Below, in pieces: positions 35,563 through 44,249 of a DNA stretch of 64,000 bases (position 1 is its first letter; every line of letters begins with the position of its first letter). The position numbers and the translations under genes were made by a program. The notes beneath the pieces are model-generated. The model ran no database searches and had not been told where the DNA came from. It saw only the letters and a program-made list of their open reading frames with translations. The stretch is from assembly GCA_020635815.1 (NCBI GenBank), contig JACJZB010000001.1:496001-560000 (forward strand). Direction: 5' to 3'. Source of the stretch: Flavobacteriales bacterium. GTDB lineage: Bacteria; Bacteroidota; Bacteroidia; Flavobacteriales_E; Vicingaceae.

Positions 35563-35733
35563 TCATTTAGTATTATTTCTTTCATCAATTTCAAATCTCA
35601 ATCTTTTTGGAGGGGTATCTGAATATTCTTTTGGTAATTTAACTTTAGGAGCAGATTTAAGTTTATTAAATTCTTTATCTCCATATATAGAGATAAACAT
35701 TTTTTTTTCTGCTTTCCTTAATTTATCATTCAT
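35563..35733 (-). CDS. Small basic protein upstream of the HNH-like gene (56 aa)
   Basis: A 56-codon frame, Lys/Arg-rich, starting M-N-D-K-L-R-K-A-E-K-K-M-F and ending E-I-D-E-R-N-N-T-K. Its TGA is followed after one base by the ATG of the HNH-like gene, the spacing expected of a translationally coupled operon. No family recognised. Confidence 0.5.
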   Translation of the reverse strand: MNDKLRKAEKKMFISIYGDKEFNKLKSAPKVKLPKEYSDTPPKRLRFEIDERNNTK

Positions 35734-35883
35734 AACTAGTTAGTTTTGTTATGGTAAAGCTAAAGGCTTTATTTTAATGAAGCACCACATTTTATTGGTT
35801 TGTTTAGGAAAGTTCAATATCCAATATTATTATAAATTATATAACAATATTGTATTTTTTAATAATTAAAAGCTGCTTAATTA

Positions 35884-36813
35884 TTAGAAATCCTTCCCTT
35901 GCCAAGAGTCTTTTTCAATTAATTTTTTATCAATTTTAGCAACTATTTCAAAGTTTTTCATGCCATTCCATTTCGGAGCAATTAAAAGGTGAGCTGGCGA
36001 CTCACTAATAAATCGTTCAATAATGATATCGGGGCGGAGTAGGGCAACAAAATCAGTAATTAAGTCAATGTATTCATCTGCATCATACAAATTAAACATA
36101 CTTGGATTTTCTTTTAATTGAATAGCCATTTGGGTATGTTTTACGATTTGTAACTGGTGTAGTTTAAGTGTATTTATAGGTAGTTTAGAAAGTTCCTTAG
36201 CATGATTTAAAATGTCATCTTTTGTTTCTCCAGGCAGTCCAATAATCATGTGTGCACCTAACTGCAAGCCTTTGTCTTTTGCCAATTCGTAAGCAGCTTG
36301 AGTTTCGTCAAAAGTGTGACATCGATTAATTAATTCAAGCGTTTTGTTTAGCGTGCTTTCTACACCAAACTCTAATGAAATAAAAAAGTTTTTTGATAAA
36401 TAAGACAAAAAATCAATCAAATCTTCATTAATGCAATCGGGGCGAGTACCAATAACTAAACCAACTACTTCAGGATGGCTGAGAGCTTCTGTATATAATT
36501 CTTTAACTAAATTTATATCAGCATAGGTATTTGTGTAGGCCTGAAAATAAGCCAAGTACTTTTGGGTTTTATATTTTGCAGAAAAAAAGGAAATTCCTTC
36601 GTTTAGTTGTTGGGTAATACTTTTTTTTGGTTTACAATAAGCGGGATTAAAAGTGTTGTTATTGCAATAAGTACAACCACCAACTCCTTTTGTACCATCT
36701 CTATTTGGGCAAGTAAAACCAGTGTCTAACGAAACTTTTTGAACTCTTTCACCAAAATTATTCTTAATAAAAGAAGAGTAATCGTTGTATCGTTTGTTAT
36801 TGTTGAATTGCAA
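35884..36813 (-). CDS. Radical SAM protein, TIGR01212/YhcC type
   Basis: 309 residues. The iron-sulfur motif is in F-T-C-P-N-R-D-G-T-K-G-V-G-G-C-T-Y-C-N-N. Other family stretches are G-T-R-P-D-C-I, E-F-G-V-E-S and H-M-I-I-G-L-P-G-E. The reaction is not known for this subfamily. It starts 9 bases after the PqqD-like gene. Confidence 0.87.
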   Translation of the reverse strand: MQFNNNKRYNDYSSFIKNNFGERVQKVSLDTGFTCPNRDGTKGVGGCTYCNNNTFNPAYCKPKKSITQQLNEGISFFSAKYKTQKYLAYFQAYTNTYADINLVKELYTEALSHPEVVGLVIGTRPDCINEDLIDFLSYLSKNFFISLEFGVESTLNKTLELINRCHTFDETQAAYELAKDKGLQLGAHMIIGLPGETKDDILNHAKELSKLPINTLKLHQLQIVKHTQMAIQLKENPSMFNLYDADEYIDLITDFVALLRPDIIIERFISESPAHLLIAPKWNGMKNFEIVAKIDKKLIEKDSWQGKDF

Positions 36814-36822
36814 TTAGAGGGC

Positions 36823-37200
36823 TTAATTAATGTTTTTTCTATCTAATTTCAATTGCTTTTTTGCCTTTTCTAAATCAAGTAATTCATAAGGCATAGACAA
36901 ATAATAAGGCAACTCAGTCACTTTTTTTGTTAAAACAATTAGCTTACCTTGAACCATTCGATCTACAACAGATTTAAGTGTGTCAGATAAGTTTTGAGGA
37001 GGATTACCATTATATTGCATAGCTATATATTGGTATAACTGCTCTAATGTATGGTGTCCGTCAGCCAATTGAAAAACGATAGCAAACCAAGGTTCTAGTT
37101 CTTGTTGCTTTTTATCAGGAAATTCAAAATCAATTAAAAATATTGATTTTCCTTGCTTTGAAAATATGGCATTTCTATAAAAATATTGACTTGTATCCAT
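36823..37200 (-). CDS. PqqD-like small protein
   Basis: 125 residues. The middle (A-I-V-F-Q-L-A-D-G-H-H-T-L-E-Q-L-Y-Q-Y-I) resembles PqqD-type winged-helix peptide-binding domains, which usually serve radical SAM enzymes. A radical SAM gene lies directly downstream, but its YhcC type is not a peptide modifier, so a partnership is only a suggestion. It starts 12 bases after the hemerythrin-PAS gene. Confidence 0.5.
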   Translation of the reverse strand: MDTSQYFYRNAIFSKQGKSIFLIDFEFPDKKQQELEPWFAIVFQLADGHHTLEQLYQYIAMQYNGNPPQNLSDTLKSVVDRMVQGKLIVLTKKVTELPYYLSMPYELLDLEKAKKQLKLDRKNIN

Positions 37201-37212
37201 TTGTTTAATTGT

Positions 37213-38190
37213 TTAATCCCAGTCTAATAATCGTTGTTGACCATCTAATTTTTGAATATCTGTTACATCTTGCGACATTTCAATTACTCCTCTGTAATTT
37301 TTTTCCTTGTCTCTAATGGCAAAGTAACGAATATGAATCATTCTTCCTTTAAAGTTGATCCAAAATTCTGCAACATCTTTAGTTCCAGCTCTAAATTCAT
37401 CCACAATACGCAATACCATGTGTACACTCTTTGGAGGGTGGCAAAACTTTACCTCTCTACCAATAATTCCTTTACTTCTCGGAAAAACTCTATCTTCTCC
37501 ACGGTTGTAGAATATTACTTTGTCGTTTTCATCAACGTAAGTAATGTCAACCGGTAAAAAACGGAGTAATAAATTTACTTGTTCGGGAGTCATGTAGCCT
37601 TCATCGTAATGGAAGGTATCCTCTAACGAGAAAGATAATTTTCGCTCTTTGGTATCCATACTAGGGTGAATGTATTCTTCCTCTTCAACTTCAGGGTAGG
37701 GAGTAGGTTTGTTAGGTAGCATCCAACCAATTTCCTCATCACCTTCGTAAAATTCTTTCCAATCTTCTTCTGTTAATAATTGCATTGCATTTGGGAATAA
37801 ACGCATATCCTCAACATCCATTAATCGTTCAATACCTTCAATTAAAAATGGAAGGTTAATGCTTATTTTTTCAATGTCTTTTTCTTCGTTTTGAGTGTTT
37901 AGCAAACGAATAATATCTCTTAAATTATCGTGAAAAGACCACATTCCTTGACTTGGGCCATCCCACCCATGTTTTTCTAAATAAGGGAAAAGTTGATTTT
38001 CTTTTCTGGCAAATCGCTTTTCTATGGTGGTTAACTCGTTAAATAAATTAAAGTATTTCTGAAAATCGTCTTTAACAACCACCGTTTTCAGTTCATTTAA
38101 TATTTCTTGAATAAGCTTAGCCTCTTCATAATATACTTTTACAGGATGCCCTGCTGGTAATTCTTCAACTACCGGTAAAAATGTATTCAT
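37213..38190 (-). CDS. Hemerythrin-PAS protein (DUF438-like)
   Basis: 325 residues. The first part is a helical hemerythrin-like domain with spaced His/Glu (G-H-P-V-K-V, E-K-R-F-A-R-K-E-N-Q-L-F-P-Y-L-E-K-H-G, F-H-D-N-L-R). Residues about 205-325 form a PAS domain of the type fused to DUF438 (D-I-T-Y-V-D-E-N-D-K-V-I-F-Y-N, F-C-H-P-P-K-S-V). Such proteins are thought to sense oxygen, NO or redox state. It follows a hemerythrin gene by 19 bases. Confidence 0.82.
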   Translation of the reverse strand: MNTFLPVVEELPAGHPVKVYYEEAKLIQEILNELKTVVVKDDFQKYFNLFNELTTIEKRFARKENQLFPYLEKHGWDGPSQGMWSFHDNLRDIIRLLNTQNEEKDIEKISINLPFLIEGIERLMDVEDMRLFPNAMQLLTEEDWKEFYEGDEEIGWMLPNKPTPYPEVEEEEYIHPSMDTKERKLSFSLEDTFHYDEGYMTPEQVNLLLRFLPVDITYVDENDKVIFYNRGEDRVFPRSKGIIGREVKFCHPPKSVHMVLRIVDEFRAGTKDVAEFWINFKGRMIHIRYFAIRDKEKNYRGVIEMSQDVTDIQKLDGQQRLLDWD

Positions 38191-38209
38191 TTTTGTATTT
38201 TTAAATGAT

Positions 38210-38737
38210 TTAGACTAAAATATTATCTATGCTTTTTTCTAACTCCACTTTTCGTTCTTCACCTAATTCCATATCAATATCTTTAAATTTAAAGAAAATG
38301 GTTTCTAAATCATCTTCATCAATTAAGCTTTCCGCTAAAGAAAATAGTTCATCGTTTTCTGCTCCAATATGGTCGAGTAGATCTTGTACATAACTGTTCA
38401 ACTCTTTGTACGATTTTTCATAATCTCCTTCTGCGATAGCATCCTCTATTTCTGTGGTATATTCTCTAAAATCCTCATGGTGAGTTTCAAATTCTTCTAA
38501 TATTTCTTGTAACACAAAATCAGGATGACCGTGTATTGCAGGGAATAGTACTTCTTCTTCCTTACGGTGATGGTATCCATCAGCATATTCTCTAAAAAAG
38601 GTAATTAGAGTAGTTACTACTTCTTTGTATTTTTCTTCATCATTTTCCCAGACTTTGTCTAAGTTTTTAATAATGTTTTCTGCTTTCATTATAATGTCAT
38701 GCTCAGCATACATTACGTTTAAAGGGTTGTTTTCCAT
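38210..38737 (-). CDS. Hemerythrin domain protein
   Basis: 175 residues, strongly acidic. Diiron-site pattern H-x3 near the start (Y-A-E-H-D-I-I), Y-H-H-R-K-E-E-E-V-L-F-P-A-I, E-T-H-H-E-D-F and D-H-I-G-A-E-N-D-E-L-F. These match the His/Glu ligands of hemerythrin-type proteins, which bind oxygen or repair NO-damaged iron centres. It heads a four-gene run on the minus strand. Confidence 0.87.
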   Translation of the reverse strand: MENNPLNVMYAEHDIIMKAENIIKNLDKVWENDEEKYKEVVTTLITFFREYADGYHHRKEEEVLFPAIHGHPDFVLQEILEEFETHHEDFREYTTEIEDAIAEGDYEKSYKELNSYVQDLLDHIGAENDELFSLAESLIDEDDLETIFFKFKDIDMELGEERKVELEKSIDNILV

Positions 38738-38864
38738 TTTTTTTAGATTTTTAACACCTTCTCAGTTTTCTATTTTTCTTTTAGGAAAATGTGAACTAGT
38801 GTTGTATTTTATTCAAAAATAATAATAAAAAAGAATAAAAGATGAGAATATCTTTTATTAAATA

Positions 38865-39797
38865 TTATGACAATAGTTTGTCAAAACTTCTGTTTAAATA
38901 AACGCTTATCATTTCTCTTCGGTATTTACGAGAATACATGTCATTATCTACCGCACGAGAGCCTTTTACAGCTTGTTTAATCAAAGCTGTTTTATCATCG
39001 GTTATTGTTCCTTCAACCACAACTGGTTTTGGATCTACGCCTGCCAAAGCAATTTTTAATTTTCCAGTTGAGTCAATAGCAACAGCAGAAGTTAAAGAGG
39101 TAAATTCTAAGCTTTCACGCTCACGTAATTTGTGAAAATCGGTTTTAAAACCACGATTTAAAGGAAGAAAAATTGCGGTTAAAATGGCTGTTTCAGATAA
39201 ATTTCGAGGGGTAACACCATCTCCAGTATAAATATCTTCCAATTTAATTCGTTGATTTCCATCAATATCAACTACCTCAATTTCTGCATCCATGGCAATT
39301 AGGGCAGGAGCTGTATCAGAAACCAATTCAGAAAAACAAGCATTTTTACCTTGAGTAGCAATACAAATATCGCCATCACATTTTAAGCAATAACCAACAG
39401 CTTCTCTCCACCATTCGCTTTGGTTGTAAAATAAACAACGGTTTTCGCATAGCACATTCCCTCCAAGGGTTGCTGCTTTTCGTATTAAGGGCGAACCAAC
39501 CGATAGTGCAGCTTCAATTAGCATTGGAAACTCTTCACTAATATTTTTGTTCAGTTTTAATTCTTCTAATATTTCTAAAGCACCAATTCTCAAGAAATGC
39601 TCTTCTTTTTTAATGCCTTTTAGTTCTGATAATTTAGAAAGGTCAATCAAACAAGGTGATTCTTCATTTCCTTGGTGTCGATTAACCATAACATCTGTAC
39701 CGCCAGCTAAATACCTAAATGAACCTAAGTTTTGTCGAGCAAATACTATCGCTTCATTTACTGATGTTGGAATTAAATATTGTTTTTCTTTTGTCAT
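38865..39797 (-). CDS. FAD subunit of a molybdenum hydroxylase, with 4Fe-4S loop
   Basis: 310 residues. FAD-binding start (F-R-Y-L-A-G-G-T-D-V-M-V) and T-L-G-G-N-V. A loop carries Cys121, Cys137, Cys145 and Cys154 (plus Cys117 and Cys140). These four match, with an offset of one, the Cys122/138/146/155 ligands recalled for the extra [4Fe-4S] cluster of the 4-hydroxybenzoyl-CoA reductase beta subunit, as does Y-N-Q-S-E-W-W-R-E-A-V-G-Y-C. The downstream position in a two-gene unit fits the partner molybdenum subunit. Substrate is not proven. Confidence 0.87.
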   Translation of the reverse strand: MTKEKQYLIPTSVNEAIVFARQNLGSFRYLAGGTDVMVNRHQGNEESPCLIDLSKLSELKGIKKEEHFLRIGALEILEELKLNKNISEEFPMLIEAALSVGSPLIRKAATLGGNVLCENRCLFYNQSEWWREAVGYCLKCDGDICIATQGKNACFSELVSDTAPALIAMDAEIEVVDIDGNQRIKLEDIYTGDGVTPRNLSETAILTAIFLPLNRGFKTDFHKLRERESLEFTSLTSAVAIDSTGKLKIALAGVDPKPVVVEGTITDDKTALIKQAVKGSRAVDNDMYSRKYRREMISVYLNRSFDKLLS

Positions 39798-39842
39798 AGT
39801 TTAAAGTTTATAAAGTTTATAAAGCAAAAAGTTTTCGTCATC

Positions 39843-42659
39843 TCAAGAACTTGATAAACTTTCTACTTTCTTAACTTTTAACTGTTTCAACACTTCCTCC
39901 GAATTAATTGGTAATGAAGTAACTCGAACACCAACCGCATCATAAATGGCATTAGCCACCGCTGGAATTATAGGATGTATTGCTCCTTCACCACATTCTT
40001 TTGCACCGAAAGGCCCTTCAGGGTCAATGGTTTCTATTATGCTAGTATCAATTGGAGGAGTGTCTTTACTTGTCGGAATTTTATAATCTACAAAATTAGC
40101 ATTCACCAATAATCCATCTCTATATTTCATTTGCTCACTCATGGCTTGTCCTAAACCCATGTGCCAAGAGCCTTCTAATTGCCCTTCAACAGCTAATGGG
40201 TTGATGGCTTTTCCAGCATCGTGAGCTCCCCAAATATCCAATACTTTAACATGACCAGTTTCTACATCTACTTTTACTTCGGTAATTACTGCACCAAAAC
40301 TGTACGATGGACTTAAACCTGCTCCAGCTCCTTTAAAATCTCCTCCTAATTTTGGAGAATTATATGCCCCAGTACTATTTAAAGCTCCAACTCTTCGAGT
40401 AGCATTTTCTATGGCTTCTATCCACGTTAAATCTACTTTTCTATCGTTAGTAAATACACGTTCATGTTGGAAATTCAATTCGGATTTATCAACTTGATGA
40501 AGTTTGGCAACGGCTTCTAAAATTTGTTCTCTTAAATTCTCGGCAGCCATTTTTGCTGCATTTCCAGCCATAAACGTTACTCTACTCGAATAACTTCCTA
40601 AATCGATAGGAGTTAAAGTAGTATCGGCCGCAACTACAAAAATGTTATCCATGCTTAAACCTAAAACTTCAGCAACAATTATGGCTAGCATGGTGTCGCT
40701 TCCTTGACCAATATCACTTGCTCCAGAAGTTACTAAAACTCGTCCATCTAAATCTACTTTTAAATGCACTACCGATTGCGGATATTCGTTCCAATGGATA
40801 GGCAACGCACTACCTGAAATGAAGAAACCACAAGCTACACCAATTCCGTGTCCTTCTGGTAATTTTTTATACTTTTCACTCCATTTAGAGCGTTCCATTA
40901 CTGCTTTTAGCGATTCTACACTTCCGTTAGAAGTAATTCTATATTGACCAACTGTTAATGATTTTTCGTCTAAAAAGTTTTTTAAACGCAACTCACAAGG
41001 ATCCATTTTAATTTCTTCGGCTAACCTGTCAATTATAGTTTCTACAGCATAACGAGAATTAACAGCACCATGACCACGCATTGCTCCACACTGTGGTTTG
41101 TTGGTATAAACTCTTCGAGTTCTAAAACCAAAGTTGTCTATTTTATAAGGTGCTTGTAAAAGTACACCGTTGTAATAAGAAGTTACTACACCAAAGCTTC
41201 CGTAAGCACCTCCATCAATAATAATGTCAGCATCTAACACTTCAAATTTACCGTCTTTACTAACTCCCATTTCCATGCTCATAGTAGTTGGGTGTCTTCC
41301 ATGGTTAGTTAAGAAGACCTCTTCTCTGTTAAATCGCATTTTTACTGGCTGACCAAGTTTTCTTGAAAGGTGAGCAATTATTATTTCGTGTGGAAATGGG
41401 TCTGATTTACCACCAAAACCACCACCAACGGTTGGTTTTATAACACGAACTCTGTTCATGGGTACTTCCAACACTTTTGCCAAATAACGGTGTAAATAAT
41501 GTGGAACTTGAGTGGCTGTGATAATGGTTAGTCCATTTTCATCCCACCAAGCTGTTGCTGCATGAGGCTCGGTAAAACCGTGATTAATTCCTTGGAAATC
41601 GAAATCAACTTTAATTTTATGGTCAGCTTTAGCTAAACCATCTTGTTGGTCGCCAAAGCGTAATTCTGCTTTTTTATGAATGTTGTTGTTAAACTTACAA
41701 TGGTCGTGAATTTGCTCATCTTCTCCTACATCTTCACACGCCTCATTCATATCAAAAAACGGACGAATTGGAGTATAGTCAATTTCGATTAGTTTGCAAG
41801 CTTCAGTTGCAATTTCTTCGGTATCGGCAGCAATGGCAACTACAATTTCACCAATGTATCTGGTTTTATCAACTGCCATTGCAGTCTCATCTTGTGAGAT
41901 AGGTAAAACTCCAAACTTAACAGGTAATTCTTTACCAGTAATTACCGCTCTTACACCAGGATAGTTAGCTGCTTTCTTGGTGTTGATGGAATTAATTTTT
42001 GCATGAGCATGCGTGCTTCTTACAAATTTAGTAAACAAGGCATTTTTAATTTGTATATCATCAGCATATTCTGCTGAACCTTGTACTTTCTTTTTGGCTT
42101 CAATATACGGGCGACCATGCCCAACCATTTTAAAAACCCTCTCCAACTCCCCCGAAGGGGGAGAGTTCTTGATTAATTCCTCCCCTTCGGGGAGGCTAGG
42201 TGGTGCTTTTACATAAGACTCAACCGCTTCAATTATTTTTTTATACCCTGTACATCTACATAAATTACCCGATAAAGCTTCTTTAATTTCATCAGTTGTT
42301 GGAGTAGGGTTTTCTTCTAAAAAATTTAGAGAAGTCATAATCATACCAGGTGTGCAATATCCACATTGAATGGCTCCTTTTTCTACAAATTTTTCTTGTA
42401 GTTTATGAAGTTTGCTTTGATCTGCAATTCCTTCAATTGTAGTAATTACACTTCCTTCACAACGCATTGCTGGAGTAACACAACTCTGAACCGCTTTGCC
42501 ATCAACAAAAACAGTACATGCACCACAACTGGCTTGCTCACAACCTACTTTAGTTCCAGTTAGTCGAACTTTTTCTCTTAATACTTTTGATAGGGTATCG
42601 TGAGGTTCTACTATTACGTTGTAATCCTTACCATTAACTATCAGCTCAATTATTTTCAT
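39843..42659 (-). CDS. Molybdenum hydroxylase, fused [2Fe-2S] and molybdopterin subunit
   Basis: 938 residues. Residues 1-150 carry two [2Fe-2S] sites (Cys 40, 45, 48, 60 and 99, 102, 134, 136). The rest is the xanthine-dehydrogenase-type molybdopterin subunit, with the hammerhead domain, G-G-G-F-G-G-K-S-D, Q-C-G-A-M-R-G-H-G and the catalytic Glu in F-G-A-K-E-C-G-E-G-A. The linker at about residues 151-175 is encoded by two palindromic repeats (see the repeat at 42136). The related enzymes hydroxylate or reductively dehydroxylate aromatic rings or oxidise aldehydes. XdhC and MocA-like maturation genes lie upstream. Confidence 0.92.
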   Translation of the reverse strand: MKIIELIVNGKDYNVIVEPHDTLSKVLREKVRLTGTKVGCEQASCGACTVFVDGKAVQSCVTPAMRCEGSVITTIEGIADQSKLHKLQEKFVEKGAIQCGYCTPGMIMTSLNFLEENPTPTTDEIKEALSGNLCRCTGYKKIIEAVESYVKAPPSLPEGEELIKNSPPSGELERVFKMVGHGRPYIEAKKKVQGSAEYADDIQIKNALFTKFVRSTHAHAKINSINTKKAANYPGVRAVITGKELPVKFGVLPISQDETAMAVDKTRYIGEIVVAIAADTEEIATEACKLIEIDYTPIRPFFDMNEACEDVGEDEQIHDHCKFNNNIHKKAELRFGDQQDGLAKADHKIKVDFDFQGINHGFTEPHAATAWWDENGLTIITATQVPHYLHRYLAKVLEVPMNRVRVIKPTVGGGFGGKSDPFPHEIIIAHLSRKLGQPVKMRFNREEVFLTNHGRHPTTMSMEMGVSKDGKFEVLDADIIIDGGAYGSFGVVTSYYNGVLLQAPYKIDNFGFRTRRVYTNKPQCGAMRGHGAVNSRYAVETIIDRLAEEIKMDPCELRLKNFLDEKSLTVGQYRITSNGSVESLKAVMERSKWSEKYKKLPEGHGIGVACGFFISGSALPIHWNEYPQSVVHLKVDLDGRVLVTSGASDIGQGSDTMLAIIVAEVLGLSMDNIFVVAADTTLTPIDLGSYSSRVTFMAGNAAKMAAENLREQILEAVAKLHQVDKSELNFQHERVFTNDRKVDLTWIEAIENATRRVGALNSTGAYNSPKLGGDFKGAGAGLSPSYSFGAVITEVKVDVETGHVKVLDIWGAHDAGKAINPLAVEGQLEGSWHMGLGQAMSEQMKYRDGLLVNANFVDYKIPTSKDTPPIDTSIIETIDPEGPFGAKECGEGAIHPIIPAVANAIYDAVGVRVTSLPINSEEVLKQLKVKKVESLSSS
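42136..42213. repeat. Palindromic repeat pair inserted in frame in the molybdenum enzyme gene
   Basis: Two perfect hairpins, CTCCCCC/GGGGGAG (42147-42153 with 42157-42163) and CCTCCCC/GGGGAGG (42179-42185 with 42189-42195), lie in a GC-rich 78-base block inside an AT-rich gene. The block is a multiple of three and open in frame. Similar CTCCCC-type palindromes occur at 45456 and 45570. Confidence 0.7.
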
Positions 42660-42920
42660 GCTTTATGAGTTTAAAAAACTTTATACCTTGTTTTATTAAT
42701 CTATAACTGCACCTTACTTTTTTACCAGAAAATTTGTGAATAAACTACTTACAATTGCTGTCTGAGCAAAAAAGGAATGATAGAGTATGTAGTTATAATT
42801 GTGTCATTTGCAATAATGTGCGAAATAAATCATTGCAAGTAAAGTTGAATATATTTTGAGAAAAAAAATATGATGCTAATCACATTTACAGAAGATAAAA
42901 CGTGTTTTTTTAAGTAATAA
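42660..42920. promoter_or_regulatory. Control region of the molybdenum hydroxylase unit, with FNR-like dyad
   Basis: A perfect dyad TGATGCTAATCA at 42871-42882 matches the core of the FNR/DNR/NnrR-type site (TTGAT-N4-ATCAA). It lies downstream of the NorB-like gene and about 210 bases upstream of the molybdenum hydroxylase ATG. No gene is seen in the gap. A CRP/FNR regulator gene is not in the window. Confidence 0.4.
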
Positions 42921-44249
42921 CTAAGTGTTTTTCTTTTTTATTAAAACACTTAATAATGGCATAGAAACCATTAAGATACCAATAAGAATACCATATCCTG
43001 CGGCTAAAAATACGTACATATAAGGTTGGAGCTTATTTTGCATTTCACCAAAGGTGGATGGATTGTCTGTAAAATACATCCATATACTTTTTTCTACTCC
43101 TCCAAGTAGTAAGCATATCCAAAATATTCCTAAAGAGATATTAAAAATCCAATAGCCTACTTTAAGCAATTTGGTATGTTTGGCTAAATAGGTAGAATTT
43201 TCTCTATTGGAAATAAAAAATACAGAGGCTAATAAAATGGTTGTATTAATACCAATTGTTGTTCCCATAGAGTGAGCAACAGTAATATGTGTTCCGTGCG
43301 TAAATAAATTGATGTAAGGAATAGAAATTAAAAGTGCAACAATAAGATTAACAAATACCCAAAAATCGGTTGCCATTAAAAATTTATACGACATACAATT
43401 TCCTTCCTTTTTTTCTTGAGAAAGAGAATGTTTCCAATCGATTATAATACTAATTAACACAACCCATTCGGTCATACTAATACCATAAGCCAAGTATCTT
43501 ACCCAGGGTTGTGTTGGCACAATATAAGTATGATGAGCCCATCCTAGCATAAGGTTGGTTAACCCTAAAAAGTAAAAGAAAAAGGTTTTTTTACCTCGAG
43601 CGATGTTTTCATCATTTTTAATTTTAGACATTAAAAAAATAGCTGTACCATAAACTAACATGTTCCAACAACCCGCTAAAGAACCATAAGATTTCCATTG
43701 AACAGTGATATCTTTAATAAAATTCTCACGAAAGTAAGGAATCATCCAAAAATTGGTTTCTGCTAAATGGTACATCATAAAAGCAATTCCTGTTCCCCAC
43801 ATCCATAAGTAAACAGGCCAGTTTTTAACTTGTGTTAGTGTAGTTTTAAAATAGTTTATTCCAAATAAAATCCATCCTAAAAAAATTGGAATAGAAATGA
43901 TTGGTGCATAAGCAAAATACTCTCTTCCACCCATTTTACCTGTAGCAAAAGATATATATATGGCAATGGCACAAAGTATAAATAAAGAAAGGTGAGTAGC
44001 TGCTAATTTTTTTGAAAAAAGATTGAGTTTTAAGACATTGGTAAGGTAATAGTAAATACCTCCTGTAGCACAAAGAATTATCCAACCAATTACTGTGCTT
44101 ACATGGAATGGACGCATTTTGTTAAAAGTTATTACATCTTTTAAGAAGTCGGGTTTTACATATTGAATTCCTGCCAATGTTCCGAAAATAGCACCAACTA
44201 TTAAAGCCAATAATGATAGTGATATAAATATGAAAGAGATTTTTCTCAT
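42921..44249 (-). CDS. NorB-like heme-copper oxidase family subunit with altered ligands
   Basis: 442 residues, about 12 membrane helices, the size of cNOR NorB. By eye against Pseudomonas NorB, His49, His239-His240, Glu261 and His326 match the low-spin heme His60, the FeB pair His258/259, Glu280 and the heme b3 ligand His347. Two metal ligands differ: the third FeB ligand (His207) is Tyr188 and the second low-spin heme ligand (His349) is Met328. Glu211 is Ala192. Spacing supports the match (207 to 258 and 188 to 239 are both 51). It overlaps norC by one base. Catalytic NO reduction is therefore uncertain. Confidence 0.75.
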   Translation of the reverse strand: MRKISFIFISLSLLALIVGAIFGTLAGIQYVKPDFLKDVITFNKMRPFHVSTVIGWIILCATGGIYYYLTNVLKLNLFSKKLAATHLSLFILCAIAIYISFATGKMGGREYFAYAPIISIPIFLGWILFGINYFKTTLTQVKNWPVYLWMWGTGIAFMMYHLAETNFWMIPYFRENFIKDITVQWKSYGSLAGCWNMLVYGTAIFLMSKIKNDENIARGKKTFFFYFLGLTNLMLGWAHHTYIVPTQPWVRYLAYGISMTEWVVLISIIIDWKHSLSQEKKEGNCMSYKFLMATDFWVFVNLIVALLISIPYINLFTHGTHITVAHSMGTTIGINTTILLASVFFISNRENSTYLAKHTKLLKVGYWIFNISLGIFWICLLLGGVEKSIWMYFTDNPSTFGEMQNKLQPYMYVFLAAGYGILIGILMVSMPLLSVLIKKKNT

